A stretch of 35,595 bases of DNA from Clostridia bacterium (GCA_024405515.1 JAKSOR010000012.1:1-35595); one strand, 5' to 3'. Counted from the first letter of the stretch, positions 18,968 through 28,258 are shown. Numbers and translations are program-made. The notes: generated from the sequence alone by a model not told the origin.

Positions 18968-19803
18968 TCAGTTTTTCCTCCGGCCTTTTTAGGTCTGATT
19001 TTTTTGATATGAGGTTCTGAGACCTCTCCGTAAAAGAGTGATGTGAGCATGGTAAGAACATAGGCCTGAATGAATGCATGAAGCAGTGTGAAGAGTACGC
19101 CTACGAATACCGGCAGCACATAACTTAAAGCTGTGTAATAATATACAAGTTCGGTTACAAGAGCACCTGATAAAAGTGCACCGAACATTCGGAAACTCAT
19201 TGAAATAGGAAGTGAGAAATCTTTTAATGTCTTTCCTACTCCCCTTAATCCGTTTGAAACAATACCGCCGGACATAATGATAAGATACGACAGACATCCT
19301 AAAGAGATTGCTGCATTTATATCAGAGAGCGGTGCCGGCAGAGATACAGAAGCACCTGATGTGGTTGTCCACTGAATTCCTATAAGTTCAAAAATAGTAC
19401 TGAGGAAAATATATGTACCTGCAGTAAAAATGTATCCGCCGAGGAACTTGTTTCTTACAGGGCTGTTGGATGATGCAAGATTTGAGAAAAGATTTACCCA
19501 GCCTTCAAGTAGCATCTGGAATTTACCAGGGACCATTTTGAATCTAGGAATGACAAAAATTCTCACAATAAGTGCAAAGACCGTAATGACTGCGGTAATT
19601 AAAAATGCTGCTATGACAGAAGGATTGACTTCAAGACCGAAGAAATTAACTTTGTTGTATGTATGAAGAACAGCATCCTTCATGGATTCCTGGATGCTCT
19701 CATGCTTTGCCTGTGCACTGACAAGAATAGTAGCAACAAGAAGCACTGCAATAATTACGGCAAAGATAACAAAGATAATTATTTTTTTCTTCTTTTCGGT
19801 CAT
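18964..19803 (-). CDS. atpB: ATP synthase Fo a subunit
   Basis: 279 residues with about 6 membrane helices. The essential Arg is R205 in SMSFRMFGALLSGAL, where most relatives have RLFGN; the Asn is Ala here. The C-terminal helix LLHAFIQAYVLTMLTSLF is typical. First gene of the operon; no atpI is seen upstream. SD AGGAG lies 7 bases before the ATG. Confidence 0.95.
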   Translation of the reverse strand: MTEKKKKIIIFVIFAVIIAVLLVATILVSAQAKHESIQESMKDAVLHTYNKVNFFGLEVNPSVIAAFLITAVITVFALIVRIFVIPRFKMVPGKFQMLLEGWVNLFSNLASSNSPVRNKFLGGYIFTAGTYIFLSTIFELIGIQWTTTSGASVSLPAPLSDINAAISLGCLSYLIIMSGGIVSNGLRGVGKTLKDFSLPISMSFRMFGALLSGALVTELVYYYTALSYVLPVFVGVLFTLLHAFIQAYVLTMLTSLFYGEVSEPHIKKIRPKKAGGKTE

Positions 19804-19824
19804 TTAATACTCCTATACTTTATG

Positions 19825-19854
19825 ATTATAACTTATAATACGTATATTTAGCAA
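19825..19854 (-). promoter_or_regulatory. Promoter of the ATP synthase operon
   Basis: Minus-strand -35 TTGCTA (19849-19854), 18-base spacer, -10 TATAAT (19825-19830), about 21 bases before the atpB start codon. Confidence 0.6.
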
Positions 19855-19927
19855 GAAAAATTCAAATGCAGGCATCAGCGAAAGTACCAGACAAATATTA
19901 TAAAAATATTTGAACTCAAAAATAAAA

Positions 19928-19952
19928 GGGGCCTCCGATAACCGGAAACCCC
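19928..19952 (-). terminator. Terminator of pckA
   Basis: GGGG/CCCC outer stem and TCCG/CGGA inner stem with a small symmetric internal loop; on the minus strand it is followed by TTTTATTTTTG. Confidence 0.75.
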
Positions 19953-19970
19953 CGCTTTGACAATTTCTGA

Positions 19971-21575
19971 TTATGCTTTAGGACCTACTTTTGCAAGAGC
20001 TTTTCCGAGGTCATTTGTCTCATACTTGACAAAGTTCTTCTCGAATCTTGAAGCAAGGTCTTTTGCCTTTGCATCCCACTCTGCCGGATCTGCATATGTA
20101 TCTCTTGGGTCTAAGATGTTTGTTGCAACACCGTTAAGTTCTGTCGGAACCTCGAGATCAAATACAGGTATCTTCTTTGTAGGTGCATTGTTAATGTCAC
20201 CATTAAGAATTGCGTCGATAATGCCTCTTGTGTCTTTAATGGAAATACGTTTTCCTGTTCCGTTCCAGCCTGTGTTTACGAGGTATGCCTTTGCACCGCT
20301 CATATTCATCTTCTTTACGAGTTCCTCACCGTATTTTGTCGGATGGAGTTCAAGGAATGCCTGACCGAAACATGCTGAGAATGTAGGTGTCGGTTCTGTG
20401 ATTCCTCTTTCTGTTCCTGCAAGTTTTGCAGTGAATCCTGATAAGAAGTAATACTGAGTCTGTTCAGGTGTGAGAATTGATACTGGTGGAAGTACTCCGA
20501 ATGCATCAGCTGAAAGGAAGATAACATTCTTTGCTGCAGGTGCACTTGAGATAGGTCTTACGATATTCTTGATATGTGAAATCGGATATGAAACACGTGT
20601 GTTTTCTGTTACTGACTTATCAGCAAAATCAATCTTTCCGTTTTCGTCGAGTGTTACGTTTTCAAGAAGAGCATTTCTCTTGATTGCATTGTAAATATCC
20701 GGTTCGGAATCCTTATCAAGGTTGATAACCTTTGCGTAGCAACCACCTTCGAAATTGAATACTCCCTTATCATCCCAGCCGTGTTCGTCATCACCGATGA
20801 GTAATCTCTTCGGATCTGTTGAAAGTGTGGTTTTTCCTGTTCCGGAAAGTCCGAAGAAAATAGCTGTGTTTTCGCCATTCATATCTGTGTTTGCCGAGCA
20901 GTGCATTGAAGCAATTCCCTGGAGCGGGAGATAATAGTTCATCATTGAGAACATACCTTTCTTCATTTCACCGCCGTACCATGTATTGATGATAACCTGT
21001 TCACGTGATGAAATATTGAACGCAACACAGGTCTCGGAATTAAGTCCGAGCTCTTTATATGCATCTACTTTTGCCTTTGAAGCATTGTAAACGATGAAGT
21101 TAGGTTCGAATGTCTTTAATTCCTCTTCTGTAGGAACAATGAACATGTTTTTGATAAAGTGTGCCTGCCATGCAACTTCCATAATGAATCTGACTGCCAT
21201 ACGTGTGTCTTTGTTTGCTCCGCAGAATGCATCAACAACATACAGATTCTTGTTTGAGAGTTCATCAATAGCAATATCTTTTACTTTTGCCCAGACATCT
21301 TCACTCATCGGATGGTTATCATTCTTATATCCTTCAGAAGTCCACCATACTGTGTTTTTGGAATTTTCATCCATTACGATATATTTGTCTTTAGGAGAAC
21401 GGCCTGTGTAAATACCTGTCATAACATTTACTGCACCGAGTTCGCTGACTTTTCCTACTTCATAACCGGTGAGATCATCTTTTGTTTCTTCTTCGAAAAG
21501 AAACTCATAAGATGGGTTGTAAACAACATTATTTACGCCTTTGATGCCATACTTCTTTAAATCGTCTTTAAGCAT
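19971..21575 (-). CDS. pckA: Phosphoenolpyruvate carboxykinase (ATP)
   Basis: 534 residues, full length for the ATP-dependent class. Visible sites are YTGRSPKDK (56-64, oxaloacetate/PEP site), the kinase-1a P-loop GLSGTGKT (242-249), GDDEHGWDD (261-269, metal/phosphate site) and [10 protein letters not shown]. It interconverts oxaloacetate plus ATP with PEP, CO2 and ADP; in fermenting anaerobes it often runs toward oxaloacetate, making ATP. SD GGAAGGA is well placed. A 16-base inverted repeat (AATAGG TAAA CCTATT) overlaps the probable -10 box, which suggests control by a repressor. Single gene. Confidence 0.97.
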   Translation of the reverse strand: MLKDDLKKYGIKGVNNVVYNPSYEFLFEEETKDDLTGYEVGKVSELGAVNVMTGIYTGRSPKDKYIVMDENSKNTVWWTSEGYKNDNHPMSEDVWAKVKDIAIDELSNKNLYVVDAFCGANKDTRMAVRFIMEVAWQAHFIKNMFIVPTEEELKTFEPNFIVYNASKAKVDAYKELGLNSETCVAFNISSREQVIINTWYGGEMKKGMFSMMNYYLPLQGIASMHCSANTDMNGENTAIFFGLSGTGKTTLSTDPKRLLIGDDEHGWDDKGVFNFEGGCYAKVINLDKDSEPDIYNAIKRNALLENVTLDENGKIDFADKSVTENTRVSYPISHIKNIVRPISSAPAAKNVIFLSADAFGVLPPVSILTPEQTQYYFLSGFTAKLAGTERGITEPTPTFSACFGQAFLELHPTKYGEELVKKMNMSGAKAYLVNTGWNGTGKRISIKDTRGIIDAILNGDINNAPTKKIPVFDLEVPTELNGVATNILDPRDTYADPAEWDAKAKDLASRFEKNFVKYETNDLGKALAKVGPKA

Positions 21576-21609
21576 ATTTTTTTCCTTCCTATAAAAATTG
21601 TCTGTTCTT

Positions 21610-21628
21610 AATAGGTAAACCTATTATA
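21610..21628 (-). promoter_or_regulatory. pckA -10 box overlapped by an inverted repeat
   Basis: AATAGG (21610-21615) and CCTATT (21620-21625) flank TAAA. The candidate -10 TATAAT of pckA is the minus-strand of 21623-21628. No convincing -35 was found, so the promoter may depend on an activator or the call may be wrong. Confidence 0.4.
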
Positions 21629-21636
21629 AAAATAAT

Positions 21637-21674
21637 AAAGCATATTCTCTCTGTTGTAAAGGAAAATATGCTTT
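21637..21674 (-). terminator. Terminator downstream of the DUF3592-like gene
   Basis: 10-bp perfect stem AAAGCATATT (21637-21646) and AATATGCTTT (21665-21674) with an 18-base loop; minus-strand exit is ATTATTTTTAT. Confidence 0.6.
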
Positions 21675-21714
21675 TATGTATAAACTATCAATTATATTAG
21701 TTTTTCCTAATATG

Positions 21715-22743
21715 TCAGTCTTCGTAGAATATTGCTCTTGCGATGCTCATACAGACCATGAATACGTTTTCGGTTTCTGATTCTTTTGTCGAAACATTGT
21801 ATATACCATTAACCGGGATGTTTCCGAAAAAGTATGAACTGCCCTTCATTGCATTGACATCTGCAGTTGTAATTGTTGCTATCTGAACAGTGTTTTTATA
21901 AACATCAAAGCAAGGACTTACCCCTTTAAGATAGTACTTAAAACCAATGCCCTTTGAAGCAAGGTAATCCCAGTTGTTTACGCCATCAATCTTGAAGCTT
22001 TTACTGATAGGTACATATGAAACGATACCGGTTCCGCTGCCGATTGAGGACGTGAACGTATGGCTGATACTCTTTACTGCAGTTGTCCCAGTTTTGTGAT
22101 TTACGAACTCAAAAGTGAAACTCTTAAACAACGACAGTTTTTTCATTTTCGCCTCAATTACCGGATTTCTTAAGGCATCTTCCATAATATATCCCTGCTT
22201 CAGATTAGTATCAAAATGGAAGAGATAATTCACCATAGGTGAACGGTCGTTTTTCACTGCGTTAATATCCTCTTCCGAAACCTTTGAAGGATCAATTTTG
22301 TCATATTCATTCATTTCACTGACTTTTTTCTTTGCGGAAATAACAGTCAGGACGACTCCGGCTATTACCAGTGCACAGCCGATTGCAATCAGTATGTACT
22401 TTAAGTACTTTACAAAGTTATCACCTAACTGAGACGGATCATTTTCATTATATTTTACGGTTATTGTGTCTCCGAGTGAACAAGGCTCGTTTGTCTGATA
22501 ATCCTCAACAACATAAATCTCGCCGTTTACTTCGTATCTGATTGTATAGAAATAGGAATTTCCGTTTTCTTCATCGATAACTATATCTCCTATTTCAGTA
22601 ACCACTGCATCAACAGGAATATAATTACCATTCGGCAAAGCCATAAGGATAACTCCAACAATGATAAAAACTATCCCGACAGCTGCGAGACCTAAAAAAA
22701 ACTTAATTTTTGATACTTTTCTTGCCACATTAAGAATGTCCAT
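21715..22743 (-). CDS. DUF3592-like membrane protein with C-terminal soluble domain
   Basis: 342 residues. Two membrane helices (about 13-37 and 110-134) enclose an extracytoplasmic beta domain of about 70 residues resembling DUF3592 (YFYTIRYEVNGEIYVVED, LGDTITVKYNENDPSQ). Residues 160-342 form a cytosolic beta-rich domain (for example KSFTFEFVNHKTGTTAVKSI, GFKYYLKGVSPCFDVYKNTVQIATI) that might belong to the tubby/LURP-like group, but this is a guess from pattern only. Gap to the GNAT gene upstream is 54 bases; it has its own SD (GGAG) and may have its own promoter. Function unknown. Confidence 0.6.
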   Translation of the reverse strand: MDILNVARKVSKIKFFLGLAAVGIVFIIVGVILMALPNGNYIPVDAVVTEIGDIVIDEENGNSYFYTIRYEVNGEIYVVEDYQTNEPCSLGDTITVKYNENDPSQLGDNFVKYLKYILIAIGCALVIAGVVLTVISAKKKVSEMNEYDKIDPSKVSEEDINAVKNDRSPMVNYLFHFDTNLKQGYIMEDALRNPVIEAKMKKLSLFKSFTFEFVNHKTGTTAVKSISHTFTSSIGSGTGIVSYVPISKSFKIDGVNNWDYLASKGIGFKYYLKGVSPCFDVYKNTVQIATITTADVNAMKGSSYFFGNIPVNGIYNVSTKESETENVFMVCMSIARAIFYED

Positions 22744-22797
22744 ACTGTTTCTCCAAAATTAACTTAATTAGTTAGATTCTAGCATATAGGTACTCAT

Positions 22798-23580
22798 TCA
22801 GTCTATCACAGTGAATTCACTACGTGAAAATACCTGCCTGAATCCAAGAGATTTATAAAAGCTGACAACTTTTTTATTATCAGCATCACAGTTAAGCACA
22901 GCTGAACCAAATGCCGATATAAGTTCGTTTTTTGCCTGACTGACAAGGGTTTTTGCAAACCCCTCTCCTCTCCTTTCTGAAGCTGTATATACATGAGTGA
23001 TGTATTTCCCTGAGAGTTCGCACATTGAGACAATATCGCCGTTATCCCTTATAATCCTGTAACTAGAAAGATTGCCCCTGACTGCTTCAATATCATCAGG
23101 TTTTGATATAAGCCCGCACTCATCATAGAAAAATTCAAGGAATTCAGTTATCTTACCTGCATCCGCATCGGATGGTATTTCAGCACGCTGAATATTTTCT
23201 GTCAGTTCATCAGATTCCATGATAGCCATTGAAAGAGTTTCATCTACGCTAATTCCGTAATCACTGAAAAGTATTTCCTTAATTACTTTTCCTGAATCCG
23301 CAGAACAGATAAAAGGATAAAATTCACAATTATTTGAAACTATATACCGAATAAGCTCCGGTACGAGTTCTATATCGCCTGAAATAATAAGGTCATATGA
23401 ACCGGCTTTTGAAGCAAAAAGTTTTTTATCACCCTCATATGCCATCAGTGCATAAGAAAAATCTGAATTTTCTTTAAAATATTTTAAAGAAGCAAAGAAA
23501 TATTTACCGAGAAAATCCTTATCAAAAAAGGACCTGTTATCATTAATTAGATCAGAAAGTGATGTATATTTCTTGATCAT
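22798..23580 (-). CDS. GNAT-family N-acetyltransferase
   Basis: 260 residues. The C-terminal half is a GNAT acetyl-CoA-binding fold: beta strand ITHVYTASERRGEGFAKTLVSQAK with the R-R-G-E-G-F-A pyrophosphate loop, then LNCDADNKKVVSFYKSLGFRQVF. The N-terminal 120 residues are a diverged GNAT-like half, as in two-domain acetyltransferases of this class. Substrate unknown. The ATG follows the previous GNAT stop by one base (TAAAATG), so both are coupled. Confidence 0.85.
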   Translation of the reverse strand: MIKKYTSLSDLINDNRSFFDKDFLGKYFFASLKYFKENSDFSYALMAYEGDKKLFASKAGSYDLIISGDIELVPELIRYIVSNNCEFYPFICSADSGKVIKEILFSDYGISVDETLSMAIMESDELTENIQRAEIPSDADAGKITEFLEFFYDECGLISKPDDIEAVRGNLSSYRIIRDNGDIVSMCELSGKYITHVYTASERRGEGFAKTLVSQAKNELISAFGSAVLNCDADNKKVVSFYKSLGFRQVFSRSEFTVID

Positions 23581-23581
23581 T

Positions 23582-24286
23582 TTACCAACAGCCTAAATAA
23601 TTTGTGATAATTTCCTGGAGATAACCGTAGTTGTCTGCCGAAACAAGAACATATGATCCGACAGAAAGACCGATTGTCTGCCCGTAAAGAGTATATTTCC
23701 TTACAGAACCGCTTAAAACTGCGTTTCTGAATGAATCTTCATCAAGACATACTGCAAGAATATCATGAGTCTTTGCCTCATAATTTATAATTGCCCTCAA
23801 CTGATCAATATCTTCTTCAGTGGCTATCGCAATTCCTACCTGTGCATCGTCATTAAGTTTAACTGATAATTTTACAGAAACATCATCCCTTCCGGATACT
23901 ATAAAAGATAAATCCTTGAAAAGTTTCTCGGCTGTTTTGTTATCTGCTGATAAACGGACTGCAAGTGAATCGAACTTCTTTGATGACTTTAATTCTTCCA
24001 TGAGAACCGTAATGGATTCCTTCCCGAAGCCCTGTCCCTGATATGACGCACCAATCATAAAACGTATGATTTCAGCAACCCTTAAGTCTTCATTCCAGTC
24101 AAGCATGATAAAGCCGACAGCAGTACTGTCATCGAGCACTGCAAAGCATTTGACTTCATCTTTGTAAAGCCATGCTTCAGCCATTGAAAATGCATTTGAA
24201 GGAATGAACATTTTCTGCTCTTCTTTCACGTTTAAGTCTATAATCTGATAAAAACAATCCTCATTAATTTCTTTAACTGTAATCAT
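23582..24286 (-). CDS. GNAT-family N-acetyltransferase with C-terminal extension
   Basis: 234 residues. Residues 1-150 are a GNAT domain similar to spermidine/diamine or ribosomal-protein acetyltransferases: AVGFIMLDWNEDLRVAEIIRFMIGASYQGQGFGKES carries the Q-G-x-G-F-G acetyl-CoA loop, followed by LSADNKTAEKLFKDLSFIVSGRDD. Residues 150-234 are an extension with no family I recognise. SD GGTGA lies 6 bases before the ATG. It lies 33 bases downstream of the ATPase-like gene and one base before the second GNAT gene. Confidence 0.85.
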   Translation of the reverse strand: MITVKEINEDCFYQIIDLNVKEEQKMFIPSNAFSMAEAWLYKDEVKCFAVLDDSTAVGFIMLDWNEDLRVAEIIRFMIGASYQGQGFGKESITVLMEELKSSKKFDSLAVRLSADNKTAEKLFKDLSFIVSGRDDVSVKLSVKLNDDAQVGIAIATEEDIDQLRAIINYEAKTHDILAVCLDEDSFRNAVLSGSVRKYTLYGQTIGLSVGSYVLVSADNYGYLQEIITNYLGCW

Positions 24287-24319
24287 ACAATCACCACTTT
24301 ATCTGCTCAATCTAACAGT

Positions 24320-24787
24320 TTATCTGCCTAAATTCTTAAAATAGTCGTTTGAAAGAACTCCGTTGATATCTTCATATTTTATTACATCATCGAACAGAGA
24401 AACAAGTCTTTCAGGCACATATTCAAGATGTCTGCATGACATCAGAACACTGATGGAAAACTCATTTTTATTCTCAAGAATCGGGACAAACAGAGCTTTC
24501 ATATTACCCTGGAACATAAGACCGCCATAAGCATCAGTAACGATATATACCGGTGTTTTATCTCCGAAGTTCTTCCTCTCTAAAAGTTCTGTCAGTTTAT
24601 CAATATAAGCACTGCAAGTATCAACACAGAAATAACTCACATTTTCTTTTTCCGCATAGGTACTTAGGCCATATGTATAGTCGTATATAATGACTTCTCC
24701 GTCATTGACTGCGGAGTCGAGATACTTTTTTACAAATTCAGTTCGTTCAGGTCCACTGCCGCCTGAAATCACAAAGGATTTATTCAT
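24320..24787 (-). CDS. FtsK/HerA-like ATPase remnant with degenerate P-loop
   Basis: 155 residues from the chosen start. The N-terminus (MNKSFVISGGSGPERTEF) looks like a strand and Walker A loop, but the GK[ST] is ERT, so the Lys and last Gly are lost. PVYIVTDAYGGLMF resembles a Walker B strand (DE in relatives, DA here), and FSISVLMSCRHLEYVPERLVSLFDDVIKYE resembles the FtsK/HerA segment around the sensor Gln, again without it. I infer a non-hydrolysing descendant of an FtsK/HerA-like ATPase; this is by eye only. The frame is open to 24874, but the start at 24787 is preferred: TATAAT lies 7 bases before it and no SD exists. Divergent to the TetR-kinase gene, first of three genes with the two GNATs. 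Confidence 0.6.
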   Translation of the reverse strand: MNKSFVISGGSGPERTEFVKKYLDSAVNDGEVIIYDYTYGLSTYAEKENVSYFCVDTCSAYIDKLTELLERKNFGDKTPVYIVTDAYGGLMFQGNMKALFVPILENKNEFSISVLMSCRHLEYVPERLVSLFDDVIKYEDINGVLSNDYFKNLGR

Positions 24788-24794
24788 ATTATGT

Positions 24795-24800
24795 ATTATA
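24795..24800 (-). promoter_or_regulatory. Extended -10 promoter of the ATPase-like/GNAT unit, leaderless type
   Basis: Minus-strand TGTGC followed by TATAAT (24795-24800), an extended -10 element, with a weak -35 (GTGAAA, 18-base spacer). Seven bases lie between the -10 box and the ATG. Confidence 0.6.
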
Positions 24801-24886
24801 GCACAGGTTCGGATTATTTTCACTTTTTCTTTATCATGTATTATATAAACCTGACAATTTACATCATAAAACACTTAACGTGCATT

Positions 24887-24984
24887 CGCTAATTAGAAAA
24901 ATAATGAAATATTAAACATTATCACATCCTGCTATTGAATTAGCGTTTTTTTAATGTAATAATAATTTTGTAATTAGCGAATTA
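24887..24984. promoter_or_regulatory. Three AATTAGCG elements and promoter of the TetR-kinase gene
   Basis: The 8-mer AATTAGCG occurs three times in 93 bases: inverted at 24887-24894 (CGCTAATT, inside ATTCGCTAATTA), direct at 24938-24945, and direct at 24972-24979 inside the near-palindrome TAATTAGCGAATTA (24971-24984). The candidate promoter is -35 TTGAAT (24935-24940) with a TAATAAT -10 around 24957-24963; site 2 overlaps the -35 box and site 3 lies at the transcript start. The layout fits autoregulation by the TetR-type domain encoded next to it. Confidence 0.6.
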
Positions 24985-24998
24985 CGCGGAGGTTATTT

Positions 24999-27900
24999 AT
25001 GGCTAAACTAATATCCAGAGCAGCAATGAAAACCAAAACATCTAACGATATTCTTGAAAGCGCAATCAAGGTTTTCAGTGAAAAAGGTTACTCCGGCACT
25101 ACCCTTTTCGATGTCGGTAAAGAAGCCGGAGTTAGTCAGGGACTCGTTTCTCAGAGATTTGAATCAAAAAAGAACCTGTTTCTTGAAATAATTAGAGTAA
25201 AAGTTTCAAAAATTATTGATGCACTTCCTGCCAATATCAGCATCATGTCAGTCATGAACAACACAATTGAAACCACAAAGATTAAGGACAAATCAATCCA
25301 GGAAGAGCAGATGTTCTGGCACATGCTCTATACTTCTAAAGATATACCGGAATCCATTTTCAGTGAATTCAGAAAAATTCTTGAAGATTCCCCTGTTATT
25401 GCCAAAATCAAAGAAGGAATGGACAGCGGCATTCTCAAAGAAGGAGATCCTTTTGAATCTTTTGTAAAATTTATGAAGACCAGCATGGAACTTTCATTGT
25501 GTTATATGGAAAACGGTCTTCCTTTCCCTCCTAACTCTGTATACCTTGCAGTTATTGTTAACAGCAAATTTCTTGATGCAGAGATTAGCCGTGAAAAAGA
25601 GAAATACAATATTATTTCCTCAATAAATAAAAACTATGAGTATATCGCCTCCGTTAACATTGAGACACGAGATGTCATTCCGTATCATATAGGAGCACTT
25701 GCAAAAGGACTTACAAACACAAATCAGTTTGAAACGGTCCCTATTTCAACCTATATGAAGCTCCTGATGACAGTAATAATTCCGGAAGACAAAGAATATT
25801 TTGTTGAAATGAACCATTTCACAAGCATTTTTGCAGGTCTTAGCAAATCATCTGTTTATTCTTTTAATTTCAGGATTAATATCGGCAGCGACCTTCACTA
25901 CTATCAGATCAAATATATAAAAGATGATTTTAATCCGAAAAATATCATAGTCGGCATTTTAAACATTGATGATCAGAAAAAACTTGAAATCAAAAACAGT
26001 GCCCTTGAAAAGAAACTTATGGCAAAGAAAGAAATCGAGTCATTGTACAATAAACTGAAAGAATCCAGTGATTTCAATAACCTCTTTGTTAGAAGATACA
26101 TTTCAATGTACTACGTAAATCTCGAAGATAATTCATATATAGTCTGGAGCAGAGAAGAAAGAATAACAGGCAAATACGGCTTAATCAATAATTACATAGA
26201 AGCTGCTACCGCTTATGTAAATCAGGATGTTCATCCTGACGACAAAGAGCGTATGCTGGAAGCAATTCAGCCTGAGTATATCATTAACAGACTTAAGGAA
26301 GAAGAAGATTTCTCACTTACTTACAGAGATATAGGCACCGGAGAAGAAAGATACTATAAATTCAGTGTCATCCGTGGCAATGATGATAAGCACTGTGCAC
26401 TCGGATTCAAAGATGTTGATGAAATCATAAGAGAAAGACAGAGACTTGATGAAGAAAACAGAATGAAACAGGCTCAGGAATCCGATATGTTCATTCATCT
26501 TGCAAGAAAGTACACCAGTCTTTATTATTTAAACCCTGCAACTAAAGATTACCGAGTATTCTTGTTAAGTGACAGGGTAAAAGATGTCACCTCACAGCTT
26601 ATAAATCAGTACAATAATTCATTCGAAGAACTGAGCGTGGCTTTCGTAAATGCGTATGTACATCCGGATGACAGGATGAATATAATAGATGCACTTGCCA
26701 ACTATAAAGAAAAGTTCCAGCATCAGAGAAGTTTCAAAACTCTGTTCAGAAGAAACTTCAACGGAGAATACAGATACACAGAAATTGAATGCGTCAAAGT
26801 AGACCGAGACGGAGACAATGATTTTGACGGAATCATCATCGGATTCATGGATGTCGATGAAGAACACAAACTTGAACTTGAGAACAAAAAGCAACTTGAA
26901 GAAGCAAAAATGGCAGCTGAAGCCGCTTCTCTTGCAAAAACAACATTCCTCTTCAACATGTCTCATGACATACGTACACCTATGAATGCCATCATCGGAT
27001 TCACTCAGATGGCAGACAGAAATATTGAAAACAAAAAGGTCGTAAAAGACTGTCTTTCTAAGGTCCAGTCATCTAACATGTACCTGTTAAGACTCATTAA
27101 CGATGTCCTTGATATGGCAAGAATCGAATCCGGAAAGATGACGATTGAGGAAACCGCTGTCAATATCAAAGCACGAGAGGAAGAGTTTATTGAAATATTC
27201 AAGAGCAATGCAGAAGAAAAGAATATCGAACTTATATCAAACTTTGATGATATTACTACTCCTCTTATTTATCAGGATGCATTAAGAACAAGACAGATTG
27301 TTGCAAACGTCATTTCAAACGCAATTAAATACACAAAGCCTAACGGAAAAATATGGTACACAATACGCCAGATACCTTGCGTGAAGGAAGGCTATGCTTC
27401 ATTCTTATATACGATTAAAGATACCGGTATCGGTATGAGCGAGGAATTCCTAGAACATGTCTTCGAACAGTTCTCAAGAGCAAAATCCACTACAATTTCA
27501 GGCATTCAGGGAACCGGACTTGGTATGGCAATTGTCAAAAAGCTTGTTGAAATGATGGGCGGACACATCAAGGTCGAATCCGAGCTCGGAGTCGGAACAA
27601 CAGTAAGTTTCTGGATTGATTTCAGAATTGCCGATGAAGATGCATATGATGAAGCAAATCAGGAAATTGATTTTACAGGAGAGCAGTCTCTTAAGAATCT
27701 TAAGATACTTCTTGTCGAAGATAATGAACTCAACCGTGAAATTGCAATAGATATACTCAAAGAAGCAGGCGCAGATGTAGACTTTGCCGAAGACGGTTCT
27801 GTTGCAGTTGAAAAAGTATCACACGCAAATCCGACTGACTACGACATTATTCTTATGGATATCCAGATGCCGTATATGGATGGTTACGAAGCAACAAAGC

Positions 27901-28076
27901 ACATAAGAAAACTCAAGAGCGACATATCCAAGATACCAATTATTGCTATGACTGCAAATGCATTTGAGGAAGACAGAAGAAGAGCTCTTGACTCAGGAAT
28001 GGACGGACATATTGCCAAACCGATTGATATTCCGGTACTCATCGCAACCATCAAAAAATTCAGAAAAATTGTATAA
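24999..28076 (+). CDS. TetR-HTH / sensor / hybrid histidine kinase / receiver fusion
   Basis: 1025 residues, no membrane segment. Order: TetR-type HTH (about 15-62: ILESAIKVFSEKGYSGTT, then DVGKEAGVSQGLVSQRFESKKNLF); helical region 63-195 like a TetR ligand/dimer domain; three PAS-like or PAS-related blocks (about 205-330, 360-475, 500-620), two sharing the phrase VHPDDxxxM; a coiled linker; histidine kinase with H656 in FNMSHDIRTPMNAIIGF, N774 (N box), D808-G812 (G1), GTGLGMAIV (838-846); and a receiver with E907/D908, phospho-acceptor D954 in LMDIQMP, T985 and K1007. All catalytic residues are present, so it should autophosphorylate and pass phosphate to its own receiver, possibly controlling its DNA binding. 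Good SD GGAGG. Joining of a TetR domain to a hybrid kinase is not a layout I know. Confidence 0.93.
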   Translation: MAKLISRAAMKTKTSNDILESAIKVFSEKGYSGTTLFDVGKEAGVSQGLVSQRFESKKNLFLEIIRVKVSKIIDALPANISIMSVMNNTIETTKIKDKSIQEEQMFWHMLYTSKDIPESIFSEFRKILEDSPVIAKIKEGMDSGILKEGDPFESFVKFMKTSMELSLCYMENGLPFPPNSVYLAVIVNSKFLDAEISREKEKYNIISSINKNYEYIASVNIETRDVIPYHIGALAKGLTNTNQFETVPISTYMKLLMTVIIPEDKEYFVEMNHFTSIFAGLSKSSVYSFNFRINIGSDLHYYQIKYIKDDFNPKNIIVGILNIDDQKKLEIKNSALEKKLMAKKEIESLYNKLKESSDFNNLFVRRYISMYYVNLEDNSYIVWSREERITGKYGLINNYIEAATAYVNQDVHPDDKERMLEAIQPEYIINRLKEEEDFSLTYRDIGTGEERYYKFSVIRGNDDKHCALGFKDVDEIIRERQRLDEENRMKQAQESDMFIHLARKYTSLYYLNPATKDYRVFLLSDRVKDVTSQLINQYNNSFEELSVAFVNAYVHPDDRMNIIDALANYKEKFQHQRSFKTLFRRNFNGEYRYTEIECVKVDRDGDNDFDGIIIGFMDVDEEHKLELENKKQLEEAKMAAEAASLAKTTFLFNMSHDIRTPMNAIIGFTQMADRNIENKKVVKDCLSKVQSSNMYLLRLINDVLDMARIESGKMTIEETAVNIKAREEEFIEIFKSNAEEKNIELISNFDDITTPLIYQDALRTRQIVANVISNAIKYTKPNGKIWYTIRQIPCVKEGYASFLYTIKDTGIGMSEEFLEHVFEQFSRAKSTTISGIQGTGLGMAIVKKLVEMMGGHIKVESELGVGTTVSFWIDFRIADEDAYDEANQEIDFTGEQSLKNLKILLVEDNELNREIAIDILKEAGADVDFAEDGSVAVEKVSHANPTDYDIILMDIQMPYMDGYEATKHIRKLKSDISKIPIIAMTANAFEEDRRRALDSGMDGHIAKPIDIPVLIATIKKFRKIV

Positions 28077-28096
28077 TAATTTTTATTAAACTTCTC

Positions 28097-28122
28097 AGGG
28101 ATCACTAGTTATGCTGGTCCCT
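28097..28122 (+). terminator. Terminator of the TetR-kinase gene
   Basis: AGGGATCA pairs with TGGTCCCT (8 bp, one G-T) across a 10-base loop, then TTATTTTAC. Confidence 0.75.
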
Positions 28123-28258
28123 TATTTTACATATTGCGAGTTTAATCTTTTAATATTTGATACTTAAAATGTCTTTTGTGCAAATCTCTGCAGGTTTTAA
28201 TTTTCAATAAATGCTGCTGTTTATGTGTTTGAAACTACTTGGATTAACAACATATATA

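Noticed and set aside
24788..24874. Longer N-terminus for the ATPase-like protein
   Set aside because: The extra 29 residues cover the TATAAT box and have no matching features.
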